Source: Terriglobales bacterium
Lineage (GTDB): Bacteria > Acidobacteriota > Terriglobia > Terriglobales > Acidobacteriaceae
Assembly (NCBI GenBank): GCA_035651655.1
Contig: DASRFG010000023.1
Location: 496,001-560,000, forward strand
Direction: 5' to 3'
Length of the DNA: 64,000 nucleotides
The notes beneath the pieces were generated by a model. That model saw nothing but the letters and a program-made list of their open reading frames with translations. It did no database searches and was not told where the DNA came from. Position numbers and translations under genes: made by a program. This document shows positions 27,635 to 35,841 of this stretch, in pieces (positions within the stretch are counted from its first letter, which is position 1; every line of letters starts with the position of its first letter).

Positions 27635-28573
27635 TTACGCAGTTTTGCCTTTTCGGGCAGCGAGCAACGATTGCAAGGTTTTCACATTCCGCAGATCGTC
27701 ACCGGGCTTATCAATCGGAGTTTCGGCAATGAATGCGGCGTGGGCAAGCCGCGGATCTTTGAGCAGCCGCCGGAACGGCTCCAGGCCGATGCTTCCCTGC
27801 CCTATGTGCTGGTGGCGATCGAGCCGCGAGCCGCGGGCTGCTTTGGCATCATTGCAATGCCACACGCGAATATTTTTCAACCCGATGGTCGCGTCCAGAT
27901 AGTTCAGCGTCGTTGCCATTCCTTCCGCACTTACAATGTCATACCCCGCGACGTGAACGTGACAAGTATCAATGCAAGCAGCGACAGGTAAAACTCCGCG
28001 AAGGTGCGCAATAAGTTCGGTCACCTGCTCGAAGGTACTGCCGAGCGAAAACTCAGCCCCGGCGGTGTTCTCGATCAGCAGTGTGAGGTTGTGCTTCGCA
28101 AGATCTAGCCCGTGAGCAGCTGCGGCAATCGCACTGGCAACACGCTCCAGTCCCTCTTGCCTGCTGCCGCCCCGAAAAGAGCCGGGGTGAAGCACCAGGT
28201 ATTCGGCGCACAGGGCAAGTGCCCGCTCCAATTCGCCGCGAAATGCGTCAACTGATTTGCCGTGGAAATGCGGCGTGGTTCCGGCCAGATTGATCAGGTA
28301 ATTGGCGTGGATCACCAGCGGCTTCAAGTCATATTTCCGCCGCAGGTTGTTCATGACTTCACACTGTGATCCCGCCAGCTGGTAGGGCTTCCACTGTCGC
28401 GGACTGGAAGAAAATATCTGAAAGGTATTGCAGCCCAGGCGATACGCGCGCTCGGCGGCGTTCTCTACCCCGCCCGCAATGGACGTGTGAATGCCAATGC
28501 GGCGCGGGAGATGGACGGGGCGTTTGGGAGCTGGAAGGTTCAGGACATCGTGTTTGGTGAGAGATCTGCCCAT
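27635..28573 (-). CDS. nfo: Deoxyribonuclease IV / AP endonuclease family 2
   Basis: A member of the endonuclease IV family, a TIM-barrel enzyme with a trinuclear zinc site that cuts DNA 5' to abasic sites during base excision repair. Diagnostic segments in order: GIHTSIAGG, NTFQIFSSSPRQWKP, HANYLINLAG, LVLHPGSFRGGS, LLIENTAGA, VAACIDTCHVHVAGYD, HCNDAKAARGSRLDRHQHIGQG and FIAETP. These supply the His/Glu/Asp zinc ligands. The start is taken as ATG 28573 (312 residues), closest to the usual family length; the frame is open for 21 more codons. No ribosome-binding site is clear. It is divergent from aroF with a 101-bp spacer, so it probably has its own promoter. Confidence 0.94.
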   Translation of the reverse strand: MGRSLTKHDVLNLPAPKRPVHLPRRIGIHTSIAGGVENAAERAYRLGCNTFQIFSSSPRQWKPYQLAGSQCEVMNNLRRKYDLKPLVIHANYLINLAGTTPHFHGKSVDAFRGELERALALCAEYLVLHPGSFRGGSRQEGLERVASAIAAAAHGLDLAKHNLTLLIENTAGAEFSLGSTFEQVTELIAHLRGVLPVAACIDTCHVHVAGYDIVSAEGMATTLNYLDATIGLKNIRVWHCNDAKAARGSRLDRHQHIGQGSIGLEPFRRLLKDPRLAHAAFIAETPIDKPGDDLRNVKTLQSLLAARKGKTA

Positions 28574-28674
28574 ACTGTAGTACGAATATTCGAGTCTAGC
28601 ATCGGGTTCGCCGCCGGCTTTATTGCAGCGGGACACATGGGACAGTAAACTTAGAGTTTCATTCGAGGTCAGTC

Positions 28675-29751
28675 ATGCTGGTAGTAATGCAGGCGCACGC
28701 GACCGAAGAGCAGGTCCGTGCCGTATGTAAGAGGATCGAAGAGCTGGGCTATCGAGCGCACCCCATTCCCGGAGCACAGCGCACCGCCATTGGGATCACC
28801 GGCAACCAAACCGAAGTGGAACAGGGCACAATCGAAGAGATGGTCGGGGTGCAAGAGCTAATTCGGGTCAGCAAGCCGTACAAACTGGTCAGCCGCGACA
28901 TCAAGGAAGAAAATACCGTCATCACCTTTCCTGGCAGCGAGGCGAGCATCGGGGGACGTACTCTGGCCATCATGGCCGGGCCGTGCGCGGTGGAGAGCCG
29001 GGAGCAGGCGTTCGCGGTGGCGGAGCGAGTGTACTCTGCGGGAGCGCAGTTTTTTCGCGGCGGCGCGTACAAACCGCGGACCTCGCCATATTCGTTCCAA
29101 GGGTTAGGCGAAGAAGGCCTGCGCATTCTTTCCGAGGTCCGCGAGCGCTTCGGCCTGAAAATAGTTACGGAAGCGGTGGACAACGAATCCATTGACCAGG
29201 TTGAAAAATACGCAGACGTGATCCAAATCGGCGCCCGCAACATGCAGAATTTTTCCTTGCTGAAGCGGGCGGGGCACGCAAAAAAGCCGGTACTCCTGAA
29301 GCGGGGTATGTCCGCCACCCTGGAAGAATTCCTAATGGCGGCAGAGTACGTGATGAGCGAAGGTAACTACAACGTGATCCTGTGCGAGCGCGGGGTGCGG
29401 ACCTTCGCCGATCATACGCGGAATACACTGGACTTGAGCCTGATCCCGGCGGTGCAGCGCCTGAGCCACCTGCCCATCGTTGTAGATCCCAGCCACGGCA
29501 CTGGAAAGCGAAACAAGGTTACTCCCATGTCCCGGGCCGCGGTGGCGGTGGGCGCGGACGGGCTCATGGTCGAAGTGCACAATAATCCCGACAAGGCGCT
29601 CTCTGACGGCATGCAGTCAATCTATCCCGATCAGTTCGACGAACTGATGCAGCAGGTCCGGCAAATTGCGACGGTGGTTGAGCGCTATGTACCCGCCGCC
29701 CGTGCCGACGCGGCCAAACCCGGAGCGCGACCGGCCGCCGCTCGCTCTTGA
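28675..29751 (+). CDS. aroF: 3-deoxy-7-phosphoheptulonate (DAHP) synthase with N-terminal regulatory domain
   Basis: First enzyme of the shikimate pathway: phosphoenolpyruvate plus erythrose-4-phosphate gives DAHP. The 358-residue protein belongs to the type I-beta group that includes the Thermotoga enzyme. An N-terminal ferredoxin-like/ACT-type domain (residues 1-70, [17 protein letters not shown]) usually mediates feedback by aromatic amino acids. The barrel follows: [59 protein letters not shown] and [11 protein letters not shown] (metal and substrate binding). GAGG lies six bases before ATG 28675. The C-terminal tail is Ala/Arg-rich. The stop codon overlaps the TTG start of the next gene by three bases. 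Confidence 0.96.
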   Translation: MLVVMQAHATEEQVRAVCKRIEELGYRAHPIPGAQRTAIGITGNQTEVEQGTIEEMVGVQELIRVSKPYKLVSRDIKEENTVITFPGSEASIGGRTLAIMAGPCAVESREQAFAVAERVYSAGAQFFRGGAYKPRTSPYSFQGLGEEGLRILSEVRERFGLKIVTEAVDNESIDQVEKYADVIQIGARNMQNFSLLKRAGHAKKPVLLKRGMSATLEEFLMAAEYVMSEGNYNVILCERGVRTFADHTRNTLDLSLIPAVQRLSHLPIVVDPSHGTGKRNKVTPMSRAAVAVGADGLMVEVHNNPDKALSDGMQSIYPDQFDELMQQVRQIATVVERYVPAARADAAKPGARPAAARS

Positions 29752-30926
29752 AAAAGGCCGTATTCTTCCTGGTTGCAGCAGGAATTATTGCCCTGCTGTG
29801 GTGGAAGCTGCGCACTCCGCCACTGCCCACTTACGATCCGGCTTACCGCGAATACGCCTACATCAGCAACGGCGAAAGCAATACCGTAACCGTGCTCGAC
29901 CTCACGCCCCGACCCTATCCCCGCTTCAATGTGCTGAAAACGATTCCGGTAGGCACGAACCCGACCGGTCTCGCGGTGAACCGCAAAAAGAACGAAATCT
30001 ATGTGGTGAATAGCGATTCCAACAACGTGAGTGTGATTGACGCTGAGCGCAACGTGGTAGTCGCGACCATCGGGGTCCACCGGACGCCCTACTTCATCGA
30101 CGTTTCTGCCGATGGGCGGCGGGCTTATGTGGCGAACTCGGGTTCGGGCAATATCTCGGTAATTGACATGGATAAGCGCAAGCAGCTGACCAACATTAGG
30201 GTTGGCAATGCACCCGGCCTGGCGCGGGTCTCGCCGGATGGCAGCCTTGTCGTCGTGTCGAATAGAGCGGACAGTTCGGTCTCGCTCATTGACACCGCGA
30301 AGCTAACAGTGACCGCGACGTTGCCGATCTGCAAACAGCCCACCGATATCGCCATAATGCCCGATTCCAGCAAGGCATTCGTGGCCTGCTCCGGAGCGGC
30401 TCAGGTCGCCGCCATTGATTTGAAAAAGAACGCGGTGCTGGCGCTGCTCGATGTCGGCAAAACTCCGGTCCACCTCGCTTTGAAGCCGGATGGCGGCGAG
30501 TTACTGGTCAGCAACTTCGATTCGGAAAATATTTCCATCATCGAAACCACGCCCAACGAAGTTGGTGGGAGCTATTTAATTGGGACACATCCGGTTCGCG
30601 GGGTGGTCACTTCGGATAACTCTCTGCTGTACGAGAGCAATTTCGGATCGGATTCGGTGGCAGCTTACAACATAGACAACGGGCGGGTGGAGAACTCGAT
30701 TGCGGTAGGCAGCCACCCCGAAGGCTTGGCATTGACTTCAAACCAGGATTTTCTCCTGGTTATCGATACCGGCTCGGCCGACGTTGCTATTATCCGGGTG
30801 AAGAAGCTGCCCGCCACTTCAAAGATCAGCGCGGAACGGGCTCTCTACAACATGGTGCCCGTAGGAATCCAGCCGAACGACATCGTGATCAAGGCCTTCT
30901 TCAAACAGTCGCCGAAAACAAACTAG
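29748..30926 (+). CDS. YVTN-type beta-propeller protein, membrane-anchored or periplasmic
   Basis: A 392-residue protein starting with TTG at 29748, in a TTGA overlap with the aroF stop. The N terminus is a signal anchor ([21 protein letters not shown]). The rest is a seven-bladed propeller of the YncE/YVTN type: repeated units of about 42 residues such as [44 protein letters not shown] and [18 protein letters not shown]. These propellers usually bind ligands or proteins in the periplasm. The coupling with aroF looks like simple operon packing. No catalytic residues are evident. Its end overlaps the convergent bacilliredoxin gene by four bases. Confidence 0.87.
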   Translation: MKKAVFFLVAAGIIALLWWKLRTPPLPTYDPAYREYAYISNGESNTVTVLDLTPRPYPRFNVLKTIPVGTNPTGLAVNRKKNEIYVVNSDSNNVSVIDAERNVVVATIGVHRTPYFIDVSADGRRAYVANSGSGNISVIDMDKRKQLTNIRVGNAPGLARVSPDGSLVVVSNRADSSVSLIDTAKLTVTATLPICKQPTDIAIMPDSSKAFVACSGAAQVAAIDLKKNAVLALLDVGKTPVHLALKPDGGELLVSNFDSENISIIETTPNEVGGSYLIGTHPVRGVVTSDNSLLYESNFGSDSVAAYNIDNGRVENSIAVGSHPEGLALTSNQDFLLVIDTGSADVAIIRVKKLPATSKISAERALYNMVPVGIQPNDIVIKAFFKQSPKTN

Positions 30927-31357
30927 GATCGGGAAGAGGCGGCTTTGGCGCAAAACTTGTCAAATGCCGCTCTGAGATCGACGGCAATATCTTCGGCCTC
31001 GCGACTTTCGATATCGCTGCGCTGCATCATGTAAACCAGCTTCCCATCTTGCAGCAAACCAATAGACGGTGAAGATGGAGGATACCCCTCGAAATAGGAG
31101 CGTGCCCGCTCCGTGGCCTCTCTGTCCTGACCGGCGAAAACGCTGACCACTTTCTCCGGCAGAACCCCGTGCGCAAGCGCCATGCGGACCGCCGGACGCA
31201 TCCGGCCTGCAGCGCATCCGCAAATGGAGTTCACCACAACCATTGTGGTACCGGGCTTACGCAGCACATCATCCACATCACCGGCGCTCCGCAGTTCTTC
31301 GATTCCGAGCCGAGTCAGTTCTTCGCGCATGGGCACAACCATCAGTTCAGGATACAT
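30923..31357 (-). CDS. BrxA/BrxB-family bacilliredoxin
   Basis: A 144-residue thioredoxin-fold protein of the BrxA/BrxB (YphP/YqiW) family, which in Firmicutes removes bacillithiol from oxidised protein Cys. The family motif CGC is at residues 46-48 in NSICGCAAGRMRPA. Other conserved parts are MYPELMVVPMREEL at the N terminus, VSVFAGQDREATERAR and YPPSSPSIGL. ATG 31357 has GAGGAG upstream, so the open frame before it is not used. The cytoplasmic partner thiol is presumably bacillithiol or a similar compound; its biosynthesis genes are not in this window. This is the second thiol-redox protein nearby, besides the putative selenoprotein glutaredoxin 2.2 kb away. Confidence 0.93.
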   Translation of the reverse strand: MYPELMVVPMREELTRLGIEELRSAGDVDDVLRKPGTTMVVVNSICGCAAGRMRPAVRMALAHGVLPEKVVSVFAGQDREATERARSYFEGYPPSSPSIGLLQDGKLVYMMQRSDIESREAEDIAVDLRAAFDKFCAKAASSRS

Positions 31358-31524
31358 TGGGTCTCCTCGTTGTCTGTGCACTCATTGTAATACGCGCCCA
31401 TCCCGGAGAGGCCAGCCTACGCTGCCAGGCAGCAAAAGGAACCAGCGGAATGAACACTTGCGGCCTTGAACTGCAATGCTCTGCACCGCGCCGAGAAAAT
31501 CAGGCTGTATGATTGCATTACTCG

Positions 31525-32580
31525 ATGCTCATCCAGGAAAACGTTCCTCTGGCACCCCTCACGACCTTTCGCGTGGGAGGCCCGGCGCGATATTTCGCTC
31601 AGGCCGCTACGCCTGCGGATGTGGGCAGCGCAGTTGACCTGGCGCGCTCGCGCAACTTACCCCTCTTCATCTTGGGCGGTGGCAGCAACCTTGTAGTCGC
31701 GGATTCAGGCTGGCCGGGGCTGGTATTACAGGTTGCGATCTCCGGAATCGAAGAACATGACCAAGCAGGGCGCGTGATTTTCCAAGCCGGCGCAGGAGAA
31801 GAATGGGACAAACTGGTTGCATTCGCCGTGGCACGGAATTGCGCGGGTATTGAGTGCATGAGCGGGATTCCGGGAAGCATCGGCGGCACTCCGGTTCAAA
31901 ATGTGGGAGCCTATGGACAGGAGGCTTCCGAAACCATCGAGAGCGTGCAGGTGCTGGACCTGCGAGACGGCCAGATTCGCGAATTGTGCAAGCCGGCGTG
32001 CGGCTTTGAATATCGGACCAGCATCTTCAATACCGGCGAGCGCGGGCGTTACATCATTTTGCGAGTGACCTACGCGCTTACTCCCGATGGCGAGCCGCGC
32101 ATCGAGTATGCCGATCTAAAGAAGTACTTCGCCGGCCGCATCGGCCGCCCGACGCTGGCGGAAACGCGGGAAGCCGTCCGGCAAATTCGCGCCAGCAAAG
32201 CCATGCTGATTGTTCCCGGCGACGAAGATTGCCGCAGCGCGGGATCATTCTTCAAAAATCCTGTCCTCAGCGGCGATCAATACCGGGAGTTGACCCAGAG
32301 GGCAGCAGCTATGAAATTGGAGGTTCCAAGTTATCCCGCGCTTGAGGCTCGACGTAAAGTCTCAGCCGCCTGGCTCGTGGAACACTCGGGATTTGCAAAA
32401 GGCTACACTCGCGGGGCTGTAGGCATCTCGCATAAGCACGCGCTGGCTATCGTGAACCGAGGCGGTGCGACAGCGGCCGACATCATCGCGCTTAAGAACG
32501 AAATCCAGAAACGAGTTGCCGAGACCTTCGATATTGAATTGAGTCCCGAACCGGTATTCGTAGGTTTTGAGCAGATCTAG
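31525..32580 (+). CDS. murB: UDP-N-acetylenolpyruvoylglucosamine reductase
   Basis: Cytoplasmic flavoenzyme of peptidoglycan synthesis: reduces UDP-GlcNAc-enolpyruvate to UDP-MurNAc with NADPH. The start is taken as ATG 31525 (351 residues); a TTG at 31513 is less likely because it falls in a -10-like TATGAT at 31508-31513. The FAD-binding domain has TTFRVGGPARYF and LPLFILGGGSNLVVAD. The substrate domain has GIECMSGIPGSIGGTPVQNVGAYGQE and the catalytic Ser in SAGSFFKNPV. The C terminus VFVGF and the total length fit the E. coli-like type I MurB. It stands alone rather than in the mur/fts cluster. Confidence 0.95.
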   Translation: MLIQENVPLAPLTTFRVGGPARYFAQAATPADVGSAVDLARSRNLPLFILGGGSNLVVADSGWPGLVLQVAISGIEEHDQAGRVIFQAGAGEEWDKLVAFAVARNCAGIECMSGIPGSIGGTPVQNVGAYGQEASETIESVQVLDLRDGQIRELCKPACGFEYRTSIFNTGERGRYIILRVTYALTPDGEPRIEYADLKKYFAGRIGRPTLAETREAVRQIRASKAMLIVPGDEDCRSAGSFFKNPVLSGDQYRELTQRAAAMKLEVPSYPALEARRKVSAAWLVEHSGFAKGYTRGAVGISHKHALAIVNRGGATAADIIALKNEIQKRVAETFDIELSPEPVFVGFEQI

Positions 32581-32617
32581 TCGCAGCGGCCATTTACGGC
32601 TGCGGTTTAACCGATTC

Positions 32618-33574
32618 TCACTCGATTGGCTCGAGCAAAACCGGTTCTCGACCTTTCTCCGGCAACTGCACTAACACCGTTGCCAGGAGCACGATAACGA
32701 TTCCCACCGCTTGCACCGGTCGCACCAGTTCACCTAATGCAATCGCGGTAATAAGAATTGAAAAAACCGGCTCTAGACAACTGGTGACCACAGCACGCGT
32801 GGCATCGAGGTGCTGCAGTCCCGCAAAGTAAAGCGGGAAAGGCAACAGCACAGAGGTGACGGAGAAAATCAAAAGAAAGAGCCACTGGCCTCCGGAATAA
32901 TGTGCCGCGACAATCTTCCAGGGCGGGTTGATCACCAGCCAGGAGAGCGCAGCGCCGAGCAATACATAGAGCAGCACCTTCCAGCGGTCGTAAACGGCCA
33001 GCAACCGGTGCCCACCCACGTTGTAAAAGGAAAATGAGAGTGCGGCCAGCAGGGCTGCGCCAATTCCGACTGGGTTGAGCAGGAATCCACCACCGCCGAT
33101 GATGCCGATGGCGAGAGCGCATCCGATCACTGCCAGTCCGACCGCTGCGATTTTTTGAGGAGTGGCCCGCTGCTCCCGCCGCCCAACCATGTAAAGCAGG
33201 ACCCATACTGGCGCCGTGTACTGCAGAATGATCGCGGTCGCAACATTCGTCTTCTGGATTGCCAGGTAATAAAAGTAATTCGAGGCCGCGATCCCCAACA
33301 CTCCCAGGACAAGGCATCGAACAATGTCCCGTCTGGGCATCAACAGCTCGCTTCGCTGACGTACGAGGAGCAGAGCGGGCAATAGCATCAGAACGGCGAA
33401 CGTGCTCCGGGTTTGCGCGAGGATGAGTGGATCAATGACATGCCCGGCGTGGACGGCGAGGCGTCCGGTAAATGCCGCGCGGCCCAGAGCGGCTGAAATA
33501 CCCCAGAAGAAAGTACAGGCGGCGATATAGAAATATCCGCGAAGAGGATGGGATTTACTCGGCAAGCAGCTCAT
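32618..33574 (-). CDS. EamA/DMT-family transporter
   Basis: A 318-residue inner-membrane protein with about ten hydrophobic helices arranged as two EamA repeats (first repeat about 12-150, second about 165-305). The N-terminal repeat starts YFYIAACTFFWGISAALGRAAF; the second half contains ATRAVVTSCLEPVFSILITAIALGE, the typical conserved end of an EamA unit. The family exports amino acids or other metabolites; the substrate is unknown. ATG 33574 lies 20 bp inside the upstream glutaredoxin gene in another frame, so translation is likely coupled. The stop at 32618 is 37 bp from the convergent murB stop. Confidence 0.88.
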   Translation of the reverse strand: MSCLPSKSHPLRGYFYIAACTFFWGISAALGRAAFTGRLAVHAGHVIDPLILAQTRSTFAVLMLLPALLLVRQRSELLMPRRDIVRCLVLGVLGIAASNYFYYLAIQKTNVATAIILQYTAPVWVLLYMVGRREQRATPQKIAAVGLAVIGCALAIGIIGGGGFLLNPVGIGAALLAALSFSFYNVGGHRLLAVYDRWKVLLYVLLGAALSWLVINPPWKIVAAHYSGGQWLFLLIFSVTSVLLPFPLYFAGLQHLDATRAVVTSCLEPVFSILITAIALGELVRPVQAVGIVIVLLATVLVQLPEKGREPVLLEPIE

Positions 33575-33791
33575 TGAGCCGCTCAGGATCGAATCCGATC
33601 ATGACCTCCTCGCCAATGACGAGCGTCGGGGTCGTGCGGCTCTGATACTTGTGCACCAAATCCTGAATGGCGTTCTGGTCAAGGCTGACGTCGCGCTCCT
33701 GGTATTCAATACCTCTCTCCGAGAGGTACGCCATTACCGTGTGGCAGGGAGGTCAACCAGGCTGGGTAAAGACGACGATTGATTTGGCCAT
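33555..33791 (-). CDS. Glutaredoxin-like protein with in-frame TGA, candidate selenoprotein (U-P-P-C active site)
   Basis: Reading from ATG 33791 to TAA 33557-33555 gives 78 residues if the TGA at 33755-33753 (codon 13) is read as selenocysteine. The sequence before it is MAKSIVVFTQPG. After it come PPCHTVMAYLSERGIEYQERD, TTPTLVI (the cis-Pro segment) and an expected C-terminal helix. The TGA sits exactly where the first Cys of the glutaredoxin CxxC belongs, and the second Cys is kept (U-x-x-C). Everything else is intact, with family-normal length. A hairpin at 33728-33710 fits a bacterial SECIS. The gene lies between an osmC-family gene (40 bp upstream) and an EamA gene that overlaps its end. 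A recent nonsense mutation or sequencing error is the alternative. SelA/B/C are not in this window. Confidence 0.82.
33710..33728 (-). promoter_or_regulatory. Putative bacterial SECIS element
   Basis: In the mRNA sense (minus strand) a perfect 8-bp stem (arms 33728-33721 and 33717-33710) closes a 3-nt GGA loop. It begins 24 nt after the in-frame TGA, so 32 nt separate the TGA from the loop. Bacterial SECIS elements need a short stem-loop inside the coding region, a G in the first two loop positions, and the loop about 16-37 nt after the TGA. All three conditions hold. The elongation factor SelB would bind here. Confidence 0.75.
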
Positions 33792-33831
33792 GTAGATTTC
33801 GAGTCCTCAGCGTAACAGAAAAACACGCAGT

Positions 33832-34230
33832 TCAGACATACTCGATGACTACGGTAACCTTTGCGGTTTGCTGAAGCATGGCCGAAACGGAGCAATATTT
33901 TTCCTTAGAGAGGCGGACCGCATCTTCCATGGACTTGGCTGAAACCTTTCCGCCCACCCGGTAGATAAGCTTGATGTCGGTATACACGGAAGGTGGCTGC
34001 GGGGCGCGTTCGGCTTGGGCACGCACCTCGAGGTGGGTAAATGGTTCCCGCTTTTTGCGCAGGATGCCGACCACATCGCTGGCGGTGCAGGCGCACAAAC
34101 CAATAAGCACCAGTTCCATCGGACTGGAAGCAGTCTTGTCACTCGCTGCATCCACCACCAGCGCGTGCCCGCTGCTGGCAATCCCAACAAACCGTTCTTT
34201 GTCTGTCCACAGTGCTGAAGCTTCGGTCAT
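33832..34230 (-). CDS. OsmC/Ohr-family protein
   Basis: A 132-residue OsmC-like thiol peroxidase-family protein. Characteristic parts are KTASSPMELVLIGLCACTASDVVGIL, which carries the first redox Cys, and KEKYCSVSAML, which carries the second. OsmC proteins reduce organic hydroperoxides as dimers in the cytoplasm; some members act otherwise, so the substrate is not proven. ATG 34230 is preceded by an AAGGGGAG ribosome-binding site. It lies 21 bp after the CDF transporter and 40 bp before the glutaredoxin, all in one direction. This suggests a redox/metal-stress operon in which the glutaredoxin could reduce the OsmC disulfide; that link is an inference. Confidence 0.9.
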   Translation of the reverse strand: MTEASALWTDKERFVGIASSGHALVVDAASDKTASSPMELVLIGLCACTASDVVGILRKKREPFTHLEVRAQAERAPQPPSVYTDIKLIYRVGGKVSAKSMEDAVRLSKEKYCSVSAMLQQTAKVTVVIEYV

Positions 34231-34251
34231 TTCTCCCCTTTAGAGCTGTCT

Positions 34252-35679
34252 TCAACGTGTATTGTCAGTTTGCGGCTCGGGATGAATGAGCACTCGAAAG
34301 AGCTCGGGGGCCTCTCTCTTAAACCGGATCTCCAAATCGGTAATTAAATCGTGCACGCGTGCCAGGGGCAGGTTGTCCGGCATGGTCACGTGGCAGGAGA
34401 CATAGAGCCGCTCCCGTACCCGCTTGATCTGCACGTCGTGCGCGTCCAATACCTCGGGGAAGTCCCGAACAACTTTCCGCAAACGGTACTCCAGTCTGGC
34501 ATCATGCTGGATCTCGTCTCCTGGCTCAATCGTGCCTGGCTCACTTTCAATGTGGGTGAGGATAGACGAGATTTCCGGCACCTCGCTACGAATTTCAGAT
34601 TCCAGCAGGGTCACTCGATCGTGCGCTTGCAACAAAGTGAGGTGTTCGTCCAACTCCAGGTGCTGCTCGACATGCAAGCGTCCGTGCAGGTCCTGGACGC
34701 TAACATCGTGCACGTTGAAATTGTTACGAGTGGCCACGCCGCGGATGCGATCAAAAATGTTTTCTTCTCGGTCCGCCTGGGGTATGGAGTGCACCACCAC
34801 ATCGGCATCAGGGAGGATGCGGTGAACCGCCTCCGTAACGGCGCCCGCCATCTGCTCCGACTTCTGGAATGTCAGGTTGCGCCGCAGCCCCACCGACACA
34901 TCCGCGAAATAGCGGTTCCCCGCGCGCCGTATACGTACGCGGTCGAGCTCCAGAATGCCTTCCAGCTTTCTGACTTCGTCAATGATTCGGGAGCGTATTC
35001 CCGGTGGAGCAGCATCGAGCAATGCGTCAATCGTTTTACGCGCGAGCCTTGAACTGACGTACACAATCACGCCCGCGACAAAAAGCGCCGCCACAGGATC
35101 GGCGTCGCGCAGCCAGCCCACATGGAACTGCCTGCCCAGCCACACCAGTACCAGGCCGATCACCACCACCCCGGTTGACCAGATATCCGTACTGAAGTGA
35201 AGCGCATCAGCTTCAAGCGCCTGGCTGTCATACTTATTGGCGATCTTGGCAAGGGCCCGCGAACGCCAGAAATCAACCCCCATGGAAAGAAACAGAACCA
35301 GGAACGCAACTGGGGTGGATTCAATCTCGACGCGACGATAAAACAGGCGAAGAATGGCCTCGTAAATGATCCAGAAACAAGTCAACAGCAAAAGACCAGT
35401 CTCGAGGAAAGCTGAAAAGTTCTCTACCTTCCCATGACCATATTGGTGCTCGGCATCTGCCGGCTTATCTGACACGCGAACCGAAAACAGGGTGATAACT
35501 GCAGCAATGAGGTCGAGACCGGAATGGGCGGCTTCGGACAGAATGCCCAAGCTGCCGGTGGAGATGCCAACGACGATCTTCAAGGCAGTGATGAAGATTG
35601 CGGCGATAACGGAATGGCCTGCCACTGCACGCTTCTCAGCCTGCATTGGTCCCGCGGCGAAGACCGCTTGATCTGCCAT
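34252..35679 (-). CDS. Cation diffusion facilitator (CDF) family metal transporter
   Basis: A 475-residue inner-membrane efflux protein. Six transmembrane helices fill residues 20-215. The metal-site motifs are HSGLD in helix II and HFSTD in helix V (both HxxxD). A His-containing loop (DAEHQYGHGKVENFSAF) and the RKTIDALLDAAPPG segment are typical. The C-terminal half is longer than usual and appears to hold up to three cytoplasmic ferredoxin-like dimerisation domains (from about 220, 300 and 390), each with HDVxV-type strands. Zn or Fe/Mn are plausible substrates, exchanged for protons. It is the first gene of a likely operon with osmC, the glutaredoxin and the EamA transporter. Confidence 0.92.
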   Translation of the reverse strand: MADQAVFAAGPMQAEKRAVAGHSVIAAIFITALKIVVGISTGSLGILSEAAHSGLDLIAAVITLFSVRVSDKPADAEHQYGHGKVENFSAFLETGLLLLTCFWIIYEAILRLFYRRVEIESTPVAFLVLFLSMGVDFWRSRALAKIANKYDSQALEADALHFSTDIWSTGVVVIGLVLVWLGRQFHVGWLRDADPVAALFVAGVIVYVSSRLARKTIDALLDAAPPGIRSRIIDEVRKLEGILELDRVRIRRAGNRYFADVSVGLRRNLTFQKSEQMAGAVTEAVHRILPDADVVVHSIPQADREENIFDRIRGVATRNNFNVHDVSVQDLHGRLHVEQHLELDEHLTLLQAHDRVTLLESEIRSEVPEISSILTHIESEPGTIEPGDEIQHDARLEYRLRKVVRDFPEVLDAHDVQIKRVRERLYVSCHVTMPDNLPLARVHDLITDLEIRFKREAPELFRVLIHPEPQTDNTR

Positions 35680-35841
35680 GAGTTAGACCGTGGCCCTACC
35701 ACCCGATTATCGCCGTTTCCCGGCACTCAGCCAACCACCGCAGGTCAGCGAACGGGCAGGCTCTCGCGAAAACAGCGAGCCGCCGCGCACAGAGCGGGTA
35801 TGCTAGGATTTCAGATTACCCATACTGGAGGCAGTTCACCT

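Noticed and set aside
26885-27991. Long frame antisense to leuS and nfo
   Set aside because: Both genes on the other strand have complete motifs; the antisense frame matches nothing and reflects their codon bias.
33753-33755. Treating the glutaredoxin gene as a plain pseudogene
   Set aside because: The stop falls precisely at the active-site Cys, the frame is intact on both sides and a SECIS-like hairpin follows at the right distance; chance would rarely give all three. A sequencing error remains possible and is noted.
35524-35841. Upstream extension of the PPIase gene
   Set aside because: It is antisense to the CDF transporter and lacks a signal peptide; ATG 35842 has both a ribosome-binding site and a signal peptide.
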